The notes below the pieces were generated by a model. The model saw only the letters and a program-made list of their open reading frames with translations. It was not told the origin of the DNA and searched no databases. A stretch of 64,000 nucleotides of DNA from Protula sp. h YS-2021 (Eukaryota > Annelida > Polychaeta > Sabellida > Serpulidae), in assembly GCA_949752745.1 (NCBI GenBank), contig OX457026.1, forward strand, positions 75,979,775 through 76,043,774, given 5' to 3'. Made by a program: the position numbers and the translations under genes. The stretch's first letter is position 1, and every line of letters begins with the position of its first letter. Below are positions 40,452-51,740 of this stretch, in pieces.

Positions 40452-42540
40452 CGTAAATTTACTATTTAGAAATGCAAACAACAAATGAGAAGAAAATTGC
40501 AGAATGTACCATAATTAAAATGCAATTTAGAACTGGCACTTGAGGAAACTTTAGTAGCAAAATGCAGCCATATTCACATCTATTCTTAAAGCTGTGACGT
40601 TATCTGTGTATTTGGTCTGATTATCATATTCATGGTCCAGATGCATTGTTTAATTTACTTTTACTTTGTTTTATTTGACGTATTTATTTATTTATTTACT
40701 ATTTTAGTATATTGTAATGTTTCGTTTGTTATACGATTTTAAAACAGAAAAGTTGGGATAATAAATGATGCCACACAGAAAATCCAGTAAACCATAACAC
40801 AAGTAACTACTTCCTCACCTCAAGGATTTCAGTCTGGCTAAACACATGATGCGCCCCGGAATAATTATATTACAGAAGCCTAACTTTCATTATTTAATAG
40901 GAAACTTCACCACTCTGGCAAGAACGGTAGATATTGAGACATTTAGAATATTCAGAATTGATTAAAATGACTACATTTTAAGTCACGTTGAAGTACTGAA
41001 TTGGACGTTTTACAAGGCTTCTGTTGCAAAAGATATCGAGTATTCGATCTAAATTGTAAAATTTGTTTTAACCAATCAAGGTATTCATCGTCAACCGTAC
41101 TTTGTTCAGCTGCAATTAAAAGATGGTACTGCAAATGTATTCCAAATGTAATTAAAATGCATGAAAAGATTTAAATATATCCAACAGAAATACATAATTA
41201 TTTTATTTGAATAATCTATCTAAAACCTGTTGTATTTTGTGTGTATTTACATTTTCAGTCATTTGAAAGCAGCACGTAACGGGAATTCACTGCACCTCTT
41301 TTGAGTTTCTTTAATTTTACTAAATGCTCAAAGGTTCGAAGTGTTTGTTTGAACTTCGTAGCATTAAATTTTGTAACATAATTTATAACAGAAATGTTAT
41401 AATGAGTTAAAAATTAAGCAATGATGCCGTGCATTACATGCAGAAAAAATGCGTTTGTGCAAAAGTTTATCAATACAACCATGCAAATTTAAATACAAGT
41501 CGACTGTTATTTTTTCTCTTCATTTCTTTCTTAATAATAAAATATCGTGACATGTTTTATTGATCTGTAGCTATAAAATGTTATAGGTCAATATATACAA
41601 ACTCTATGCGGTAGACCCGTTTTGCTACAGATTTAAGCAAGCTTACAATTCTTAACGAAAAAATATGATGACGTTAAAGAAGCACTATATTTCACCAAAA
41701 AATCTTTTGAAAAGTAGTTTCATGATATTATACAAATGCTCAAGATAAGAAAACGCGATATTTTGTTGCTAGAGGCCATTTACTTAAAATGACAGTGAGT
41801 ATTCGTTTAATGCACCAAACTGTGCAAAAGCATACAATGTACAAGCCAATTAATATGTAAATATGTCTCAAAATTACAACACAGGAAGAAATTTTCCATA
41901 AAGAATAAACAACTAAGATTAACAGAGTGTGTGGCAGGCGGAGGAGAGGCAGGCGGTGAAAGTTGTGAGCTTGCAAGACTCAGTAAGCAGGAAGTTAATT
42001 CTGGATCCCGCAGTGAAAAACCTGGCAATAGCTTTGCGACGTATAATGCCCTTTACTCCCGTCTATACTGATCAATGTAGGAACTTTAGGGCCTGAGCAA
42101 AATTGATCCGATTACCGGGGTGGTTCTAGCAATTTTTGATGATATGGGACTGCATAATTATCTATAATGATGCACCCGAATGATACAATTTATCTCGTTT
42201 CAATACGTTTTATGATGAATAGAAAATGCACCTGAATATAACTCCTGCTTAATTATAATCTGCTGAAAAACATTCAAAGCAAAACTAAAAATATTCCCAC
42301 ATAGAAAAGACTCGTAAGCAAGTATTATTAAATGTCGTACCTTAACAAAAATTATTTTTCACACATATTCTTTGCTGTTCCGGTTTGAAACACTTTGATT
42401 ACAGTTCGTTAGCTGGCTATGATTTATGCTTAAAGCAAACGTTAATTGGAAAAGACTTACTTGAACAAGCTTTAACTTAGAATCACAATACCATCACATC
42501 TTTCCAAATTACAAAATTGCAGGATTTCCCCTTTCCTCCA
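40452..42540. other. 5' flank of copy B, nothing recognised
   Basis: AT-rich DNA upstream of the duplicated exon 1. It should contain the promoter of copy B. No gene, RNA or clear repeat was identified. Confidence 0.4.
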
Positions 42541-42544
42541 TTTA

Positions 42545-42785
42545 AAGTATGACCAATCGTGTTTGCGGGATTCAAAATCACATTTTGGATTGGCAAAAGT
42601 GGGCCTTTGGCTCAATTTGTTGGGTGATCCAATTTGCGGGTTCCTTAATAAGAGAAATGAATGGAAGACTCCCCGGTCGGGTGAAACGTGGTCCGACTTG
42701 CTGGATGGTCCTGTCCTGGGGTTCTGTTATATATATGTATATAAGGGTGGTTCAATTTCCGGGGTTCAGATATATAGACATATAG
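42545..42785. repeat. Isolated unit(s) of the 29.5-31.7 kb minisatellite family
   Basis: The stretch contains TTGTTGGGTGATCCAATTTG, GTGGTCCGACTTGCTGG, ATGGTCCTGTCCTGGGGTTC, GGTGGTTCAATTTCCGGGGT and an ATATATATGTATATA link. These are the same words as in the intron 8 array of copy B, 11 kb away. Confidence 0.65.
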
Positions 42786-43079
42786 ACCCCTGTGGATGCA
42801 TAAATAGATACTTGCATACATACACATAATATAGCACTGAAGTACGTGATAGCTGGCTGGTCTAGAAATGGACAGTAAACTCGTTGATATGAGTACGGAA
42901 TTCTGTACTCTACCTGGAAATGCCTAGACACTTTGTTTATGTGGCTTGAAAGCAACAAAGCCTTTGACATTTGTAAAGTGTATAAATGTGAATATATCTA
43001 TTAAGCTCTTTGTGTTCTATGGAGTTTCCATGTTAGAAAGGCTAGTATTGGTTAGTATTGATTCCTAGATAATCACTTG

Positions 43080-43455
43080 AATATTTTATGACGTCAAGAT
43101 TACAACTACCGCCATCTTGGATTTTGATTTTTAAACACGGTGTACACAAACTGCTTGACCAATTATCGCCAGATTTTAGACAAGGTTTAACCGTTCCAAA
43201 CGATCAATCGGGGTTTAATTTGGTGACGATCAGAAAATAGAAAATGGTCGCCAGTTGACATCCTCGATTTTTATTTCAAATACGCTGGCACAACTACTTG
43301 ACCGATTATCACTCTAGAACCATTCTCAGCTATTTGAAAATAATGCTAAAAGTATATTTTGGGAATCAAACAAGTATTCTTGATTCATTTTGGGATCGAT
43401 CAAAAAATTCAAAATGGCCGTCAACCACAGTCTTGTATTTTTAGAAATTGTAATC
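43080..43455. repeat. ~145-bp degenerate tandem repeat
   Basis: Repeated words are CTGCTTGACCAATTATCGCC / CTACTTGACCGATTATCACT, and ATGGTCGCCAGTTGACATCC / ATGGCCGTCAACCACAGTC with a preceding GATCA--AAAATT. About three partial units. No gene. Confidence 0.6.
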
Positions 43456-43566
43456 AGTTCTAAACTTTAAACCTAGGTGAACCATCTCAAAATCACGTCT
43501 TTGTATGAATATAAAATTTTAAAACACTGGTTCAACAGCTTTGAAGATTGTCAGAGAAATTAAGAG

Positions 43567-43637
<71 letters not shown>
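43567..43637. repeat. (ATC)n microsatellite forming the CR1 tail
   Basis: About 23 perfect ATC units. On the minus strand this is the (GAT)n/(ATG)n run directly after the element's terminal GCGATATATAAAACCT sequence, the position where CR1/L2 elements carry short tandem tails. Confidence 0.9.
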
Positions 43638-45540
43638 AGGTTTTATATATCGCAAAATCAACTTGCTCAGTGCGCTTTACAAGCAGATTAACAGGGGCAA
43701 AATTCTGGAAACGCCTTAATAAATACTATGTTTTAAGTTTTTTCTTTAAGATATCAACAGTTTCGGAACTCTTTATTGCATTGGAAAACTGATTCCATAC
43801 GGCAGGAGCTGCATGGGAAAACGCACGGCCACCGGCGGTTTTCAATTTAGTCTTCGGAACTCTAAGAAGGATTTGTGAATTTGGGCGTAGCGATCGCGTG
43901 CTCTGTTGTACGTTTAACAATTTAGCGGAGGTAATCGGGCCCTTTTCCTTTCAGAGTTTTGTGGGTAATAAGGGTAATTTTGAATTGTATCCTGTAGCGG
44001 ATGGGCAACCAGTGAAGTTTAAATAATCCAAAGCTTATGTGGTCATACTTTCTCAGACCTAGAACTAGTCTGGTCGCTGCATTTTGTAGGCGCTGTAGTT
44101 TATCCAAAAGGCACTCATGGATACCGTATAAAGTTCCATTGCAGTAGTCTAATTCTGATGTGATTAATGCCTGAACAAGTGTTCGTGTTGCATCTTCAGT
44201 TAGGTATGCCGTATGGACCGTATAAGGCGTATGTTTGTATAACCTTTACGAATAATTTGCTGTACGTGAGACGACATGTTCACTTCGTTATCAATCATAA
44301 CTCCGAGATCACGAATGCACGGTTAAGCGCTAATATCTTCATCACCCACTCTTATGTTATTGTACGACATTTTCAATAGTTGGCGCTTTGAATCGATCAT
44401 CATAAATTCCGTTTTGTCACAATTTAATTTCAGGTAATTTTGAGTCATCCATCGTGACACGGATTCAATGCATGATTCTAACAAGGTTTTGATCTATTGT
44501 GTATTGTCGGCAAACATATGAAGCATAACTAAAAGTAAACGGAAGGTACTACCCAGCGGTGTTGTATATTTGGTATATTTCCAAGCGCCTAGGCCTGAGC
44601 CTTGTGGCATTCCAGTGGTAAGCAGCAGAGGGCTGACTTTACATTGTTGATTTGAACGCTCTGAAACCTGTCTTTGAAGTAAGATTGAAACCAAGATTTA
44701 TTCCGAGCAATGTTTCTAAGCGATCTACAAATATATGGTGTGGAATGATATCGAATGCAGCGCTGAGATCCAACAGGGTGACTAGGGTAATTTTTCCATG
44801 GTCCACGTTACTTAAAATGTCGTATGTTACTCGTAACACCGCTGTTTTCATGATGTGGTTGCGCCTGTATGCAGACTGATTCACTTCGTTTAAATTATGT
44901 TTTTCACAATAGTAAGCTGGTCGACTGCTATTCTTTCAATGACTTTGGAAATGAAGGATAGGTTTGAGATCGGCCGAAAATTTTTATATGGTGTGTCGTT
45001 AGCTCTTTTGGAACTGGTGTTATCAATGCCTGTTTCATCTTTCTAGGCATGTATCCTTCCGAAAGTGATCTGTTTATTATGATTGATATGGAAGGCGAGA
45101 GTTCATCTACGCACTGCTTCAGTAATCGATTGGGTACTGGACCAAGTGAGCACGATTTCGTTCTAGACGCTAGAACATACTTTTAATCTGTTCATTTGTC
45201 AAAGCCGTGCAACTAGAGAAAGTACTTTTTGTGAATTCTCGTTGGCACGTAAAGATCGGAATATCCTTAGTGTGCTTTGTTGTTATATCCAGGAACTCAA
45301 TTATTTGTCTATTGTGGTTTTGAAAAGTTCGCGAATTCATTTGCAAGGCTTTCGCTATTTTCGGCACTTGGATATTTGGTTCTTGATTGCATATTGCAGA
45401 ACTTGTTTACTAAATGAAACACATCTTTGAGGCTTTTTCATGCTCTATAATTGCTGTGTTAAAGAACTGCTGATCCATCCGAAAATCACAATCGGAGCTG
45501 ACTTTTAGGACAGATAGCAAAGTCGAAATGGCCACAATTT
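43567..45540 (-). mobile_element. CR1-like LINE, 5' truncated and frameshifted
   Basis: Read on the minus strand, pieces in different frames follow the order of a CR1/L2-type reverse transcriptase. There is an N-terminal linker (45540-45170), then QSAYRRNHIMKTAVLRV and LLDLSAAFD (44884-44640), then GMPQGS and FADNTQ (about 44620-44497), then RLQNAATRLVLG with HWLPIRYRI (44107-43922) and KTAGGRAFSHAAPAVWN near the C terminus (about 43830). The catalytic box reads FADN rather than FADD, so the second catalytic aspartate is lost. The 3' end carries the typical GCGCACTGAGCA and GCGATATATAAAACC stretch before a (GAT)n tail. The element is dead. Confidence 0.85.
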
Positions 45541-45599
45541 GACTTTAAATTATCCTTCAAGAGTTATTAAAATTACTTAAATCCAAGATTCAAGTTGTC

Positions 45600-48590
45600 T
45601 TTTTTATTTTTTTGTTCCTGATTTCTCAGGATACTTTCAACAACTTGTGTGTTATTCACAGCTTGGCACGCAGGCCTTTTCCCAGGATTTTGTCACTCGC
45701 ACATAAATAAGACAGGACGTTACAGAACAACTTGTTTACAGAGACAAACAATTAAATACAACAAGAGACAGGACATGTACAGTACAGCGCAAACGAACGA
45801 AAGATGAAAAGAGTAAGTGAGTTGCTTTGGTATTATCCTAAAGAAGAGGACCTGCTCTGAAACTTTTAAATGTTAAATGGATGATGCCATCCTTTCCACT
45901 TTAGTTCAAAATCGAAATCGAAAGGGCCTTTTTGTCTACTTCTATGTGCGTCTTTCAATAGAGTTGAGTGTTGAAATTGGTAGTCATAGAGCCGAGCTTT
46001 CCAAATAAGATACTTTATTATGATTTTTTGCTTTATCGGGGGAGCATATCAGAAACTCTTCAGCGTTGAAGTAATTAATTCCCAAGTTTCTGAACGAAGT
46101 TTTTATAATTTTAACAGTGTTTGGGCAGTTAAGAAAGGTGTGAAACAAGTCGTCCTCAGTTAAACAATATTTGCACTTGTTGGTCTGTCTGATGCCCCAT
46201 TTTTTAGGTTTACGTTATGCGCTACGATGTTTTGGATTATTTTATAGTGAAACGCTACAAGTTTACTGCTTCTGCAGGACGCTTTCATAAGAGCAGTACT
46301 TTTATATACGGCATTTGTGTCGAAACCGGCATTTTCCCAGAAGCTCTGACTGGTAGGGTCTTTTTCCACCCTTTTTATCAATTCATTATAAAAGAGTTTT
46401 GACTTGGCCTTCGAGATGTCCAAAAGATTTTGACCAGTCTCAAACACGATTTTATTGAACGCGATTCGGGCATCGACATCAACTCGTAATTTATTTGCGG
46501 ATTTAACTGCATGAAAAGTTAAAAGGTTTACCTTTAAGTTATATATTTCATTAAAATGTTTCACAGTTAACCAGTTACCGTTTGCATCCTGTAGGTCCTT
46601 TGCAAGATAGATGCCTTTATCAAACCAGCTTTTATAAAATAGCTGCTTGTTGTTTATTAATATATTTTTATTGTTCCACAGAATTTGTGTTGAATCTTTG
46701 CTTGTTTGGAACACTTCACGAAAATATTTCAAAATTTCTTTATAGAAGGCTGGTATATATACCAACTTGTTGACATCAAAATTGCACCTTAGCAGATAAC
46801 TAAACCCACTAAGCCTGGATGCTTTATCTTGCGACTTAAAGTCGTTTGCCTTTAAGCCCCCTTTGGAGTACTCACTAATAAGAGTGCTATGCTTCACTTT
46901 AGCTTTCGTGTAATTCCATAGAGACATGTTCGTTTCATACTGAGCTCGTTCTAAATCAGAGTTGGAGCACGTAACGTTCGAGAGTGAATAAATCAAGTTT
47001 GATGTTCCCAAAGATTTACTAATAAGAATTTTGCCTATTAATGATAGATCTCTATTGGACCAGACTTGGTATTTGTTTTTCATTTTTTCCATTTTTCACC
47101 AATATTTATTTCATTGCATTTGCTGCTATTATAGCCTAGGGAGACACCTAGCATATTAAAACACGACTGGGATACTTGTAACCCAAGTATACTTCCCATT
47201 TTCTTCCAAGGCTCCAACCAGATAAGCATTGTTTTTTCTTTATTAATAAGAAGACCCGATATTTCAGCGAAAGATTCCAATGTTGAAAAAAGTATCGGGA
47301 TTGAGTTAGTGTTGCCCAATATTGTGGTAGTATCATCAGCGAATTGACTTATTTTGAATTCGGTCGTATTTACTTTAATGCAATTTTTTTGTTATTTCTA
47401 ATCAATATTGCAAGAATTTCGACAGCGAGGACGAACAGGACGCACGATAAGCCGCAACCTTGTCTAAGACCCCTGAAGAGCTCGAACCAACCGGTAGTAA
47501 ATCCGCTATTTGAGATCGTACTGTAAATTTCTGTGTAGCAGAGTTTAACCCATGATATTATTTCTTGGCCAAAATTAAATTTTTGTAGAGCCGCAAACAT
47601 AAAGTCCCATTCAATACTGTCGAAAGCTTTTTCGAAGTCTATTTGTAGGAGCAGTCCGGTAAATTCCAACATGTCGGAAATTAGTCGAATGTTTTCACCA
47701 ATGTACTTCCCTTTGATAAAAGCAGTTTGATCCTCGTTTATAAGCTTTACGAGTACTGGGGAGATTCTACGGGCGATAGTTTTGGAGAGTATTTTGTAGT
47801 CGGTGCTTAACAGGGATATCGGTCTCCAATTTTTTATTAGCTCGGGGTCTTTACCTCGCTTATGCAACAAAATTATCGACGCTCTACGTAATGAGAGTGG
47901 GAGGAGGTTACTTAATTTGGAAACTTCAAATACTTCAACAAGAATTGGGCCTAGGATAGGCCAAAACCTTTCGTAGAATTTCGCCGAGAGACCATCAACA
48001 CCGGGACTTTTATTACGCTTCATAGTTTTCAAGGTAAGGAAAAGCTCATTTACGGTCATCTGATGTTCCATGTCATCACAATTTGCGTTACTCAATTGCG
48101 GAACGCCTTGCAACGAGTTGAGGGTATTTATTAGGTTAATGTTTAGGGCTCTAGATGTGTAAAGGGTTTGATAAAATATTTTAATTTCGTTCAAGATTTC
48201 TTTTGATGAAAGTGTAATTGCGTTATCTCGCATCTTAAGTCTAGTTATAGTTTTCTTATTGTAGGACTGCTTCGCGGTGTTAAAGAAATAGGATGTGCTC
48301 TTTTCATTGTATTCTATATGTTCAATTCTTGCTCTAATGTTTGCCCCATGAGTTTTGTAGTCTAATAGTTTTTCAAGTTGAAGCTTACATTCATTAAATT
48401 CATTTAATTTATTTTCGTTGGCGTTTTGTTCAGTAATTTTGTCCTCAAGGACATTTATTGCCAAGGACGTTTCATTGCCTCTGTAAATGATGGTTCATGA
48501 AGAAAACTATTATTGAAGCACCAGTAGTAGCCAAAGTTGTCAATTGAAAGTGCTATACTTTTGTGATCTGTAAAGGACATGTATTTACAG
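45600..48590 (-). mobile_element. Tx1/L1-like LINE (ORF2), 5' truncated
   Basis: The 5' remnant is the end of an AP-type endonuclease (TDHKSIALSID, then YYWCFNNSFLHEPSF, about 48570-48470). A 364-codon frame (48464-47370) follows with KSPGVDGLSAKFYERFW, NWRPISLL, QTAFIKGKYI, DFEKAFDSIEW and GLRQGCGLS. The catalytic box FADDTT is intact at about 47346-47330. The connection/thumb domain has MLGVSLG and a long frame (47092-46160). The C terminus has a CX2CX7HX4C zinc knuckle at about 46170-46120. The element ends with a 3' UTR and an A-rich tail (45620-45600). Three single-base breaks interrupt the frame, all at A runs. Part of the endonuclease-RT linker is missing near 48470. It abuts the CR1-like element. 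Confidence 0.88.
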
Positions 48591-48914
48591 TTTCAGGTTC
48601 CAACAAATTCATGCTAACGCGATAACAGAAAACTTTTGCAACATCATCACAAAATTTTAGACACGGCTTATTGCTTAAAAACTTCAAAATTTTGGTTTTG
48701 GATTGAATTGGAATAATTAAAATGATTGCATTTCATCCGGTGTTTTGCTGACAGCAAAGATCCTTTATTTGCTAAGAGGTACCACTCCGTTAAAATGCCG
48801 TATCAGTGCTGCAGTGGTGCCACCAAGTGGCAGCCAAGGATCTAGATTTTTGCACATGTAAACAAAACAGCGAAAATTGCCGACGCTTGTGTGAAAAAAG
48901 AAAAAGTATAGAAA

Positions 48915-51740
48915 GTTGTGCTGCATTTGGATGACACAAGGCTCGAAATATTTGTGAATTATCCTTTTTCCGTTTTCCAAAAGATCCAAAAAGTTAAGTT
49001 ATGTTTATTTATTAATTTATCAAATAATTGCTGATAAAAACATAACTGAAAAACCTTGAAAATTCTTCTGCGAACTCAGTCTTAACTTGAAAATGAGAAA
49101 GGTTACCATATGTTCATTCAAAATGGCATGTTTAAATATGCAAACTTACGAAACTATTTATCTGAATTGTTAGATTCAAGCGCTAGATTATTAACAGCAG
49201 AAGAGGTGACCTCGACTTGTTTACAATGGAACATATGAACAGAAATTATAGTCTGTGTTCCCGGCATTTTGAAAGAAGCCAGTTCATGAACGATAAACAG
49301 AACAAACTAGTTTGGAATGCTACGCCAACTTTATTTGACGTACCCAACCCACCTGGCTCGGTCACGCTAAAACGTCAACTGTCAAGAAAACGCACAGCAC
49401 ATACAGAGTCTTGTAATTATTTTATTATATGCATCATGGCCTTACAATATTATAATTGATGAACAATTGGAAAGGGGGAGTAGGGGAGAGAAAATTAGGC
49501 GGCAATGGGGGAGGGGGGGGGGGTAGGAAAATATTCTATTGCGGTTTTTGAACGTGGCATAATTAATTTTAAAGAAATGAAAAAAAAACGTAACCGCGTG
49601 TTGCATAGCTCTTTTCAAAAGTTTCTGGAAAAAAATATTACAGAAACAAGTGAAGTTGTGGCTGGGACAAGCTCAAGTTCCGGGAAGGCTTTAAGCGAAA
49701 AAGACACGCCAAGAAAAAAGAAACTAAAGAAAGAAGTCTAGGAGCAAGCTGCGGCGTATCTAAAAACACTAGAAAAGATAAGAATAAACATAAATTGAAT
49801 AATTTGTTATCTCAGTTGTCCGAATACCTGCCTCAGCCAACTGTTAATTTTATAGCGACTAAAATCAAGATCCCCAACAGATCTAAACAGGGTGTGCGTT
49901 GTCCAGTAAAAGATAAAATGATTGTTCTCTCTGTATTTTATCAAAGAAGAAAAGCATACAAGATTCTCAGCGAAGTTTTTAGTTTGTCGTCAAAAAGAAC
50001 CCTGTTGAGAACCCTGCAATGATCAAATGTAACCGTTGGTTTCAGCGACAGAATTTCAGTGTTTTCAAGTTAAAGGTGTCGGTAATGGGTTTCCAGGAAA
50101 AGCAGTGCGTTTTGATATTTGATGAAATGTCGCTGAAAACTGGTTTTACATATAATTCTGGCACGAATCTTATTGGACGTTTTGAAGATTTTGGGAGTAT
50201 AGGGAAAACGCAGTATGTAACAAATCATGCACTGGTTTTCATATCTAGGGGTCTTTCAACGAAATGGAAACAACCTGTTGGGTATTTGTTAAGCTCGGGC
50301 TCGATATTTGCCACCGTATGGAAGACTGACCCGATCATGCGTACTAAAGCTCGATTCAATCGGTGTAAATGTGAAAGTGGTTGTTTGTGGTCAGGGCTCG
50401 TAATATGGGTCATTTTTGGAATCGAAGCAAAAAGTTTCTACAGAAAAGCCATTTTTGTAGGTAAACAACAAAAGAATTTATGTAATGTACGATCCTTCTC
50501 ACCTCTTAAAAACATGGAAAACATGGTTTCATGCATGACCAAAACTACATAAAATGGGATTATATCAGTGATTTTTACGACTTTGATTCCCATCCCTCAA
50601 TACAAGTAGCACTAAAACTTCGTGATATTCATATTAATATCTCTGCATTCACAAATCTGAGAGTTAATTTAGCAGCTCAAGTACTCAGTCACTCAGTCTT
50701 TGCTTAATTTTCATGTCTGACACGCCTCGAAAAATTACCAGAAGAAACAATCCACAGGGCTGAATTTGTAGAACTATTTGACCAATTATTTAACACTTTC
50801 AATAGCTGCAGTGTGAATAGCTCCCAGCAATATCGGTACACCTTTAGTCAAAACAGTGAAAATTGGAATCCTTTGGAGAATTCACTGCACTATCTAAATA
50901 ATTTAAAATTACCATCAGGTAAAAGTTTGCCTTGTACAGAAGGTTGGAAATTGTCTCATATTATTGTGGATGGTGCTAAAAGAAAAACACAACTTTACTG
51001 TTTTGCTTACAAGTAGGTTAAACCAGAACTGCGCCGAAAATGTTTTCTATTATTTGTGGTAGAGGCGGTCATAGAAATAATCCGAACCCAGAAAAATTTA
51101 GGGTGGTATTTAGGGCAGTTATAGTGGATCAACTGCTTATGACAAGTGAATCATCCAATTGTCAAGCAGATGTTGATCAATTTCTTCTTGATATCTTCAC
51201 GATGTCCACGTAACAAGTCCATAGATCTGTATTTTGACCACAAGATTCTGATAATAAGGAATGTCGCTGCCTATATGGCAGGATATATAATTTGTAGAAT
51301 TTTTATGTGATTCCTGTAATGAAAAATGAAAAATTAGTTTAAAAATAATCACCTGCAAATCATGACCTCTGCATAATTTTATTGGAAAATGGGAACATTG
51401 GTTTATCCCTCACAGTATTTTGTTATCTCTTTTTGAGAAGCTTGAGGGCATTTTTTGTATTTGTTTTCCTAATATAATAAACATGTCTAATGTTGTTAGC
51501 TGGTTCGAATACAGGGTGAAACATTTACAAGAAGACTGTATAACTTGCGAGAATGCGGAATGTACAATGAAACTTGAACTGGCATGTAAATTATATTTAA
51601 AAGTGAGACTTCACTTGAAACGCGCGAATATGAGGACTGGTGATTCTAACCATCCTCATTCAACAGGTAAACGCGGCCGAAAAGTCAATGAATTTGTAGG
51701 AAGCTGTTTGTTATTTATTTACAAGGGTTGTTTATAAGCT
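48915..51740 (+). pseudogene. P-element-like (THAP9-type) transposase, decayed
   Basis: The N-terminal half of a THAP zinc finger lies at about 48919-48995 (CAAFGWHKAR, then FFRFPKDPKK). Its second half lies at about 49203-49360 (EHMNRNYSLCSRHFERSQF, then VPNPP), probably after a small intron. A basic Ser/Lys-rich linker follows (49505-49741), then LPQPTVNFIATKI with YKILSEVFSLSSKRTLLR (49795-50016). The RNase H-like core has LIFDEMSLK (first catalytic Asp, ~50110) and NHALVFISRGL (~50225), and RYTFSQNSENW comes further on (~50835). The conserved LNQ--AENVF--I--RGG--NP stretch lies at 51010-51085. A basic tail KRANMRTGD--KRGRK ends near 51690. At least five frame breaks or stops occur. The second zinc Cys reads Trp, and the second catalytic Asp position reads Gly. 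Confidence 0.85.
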
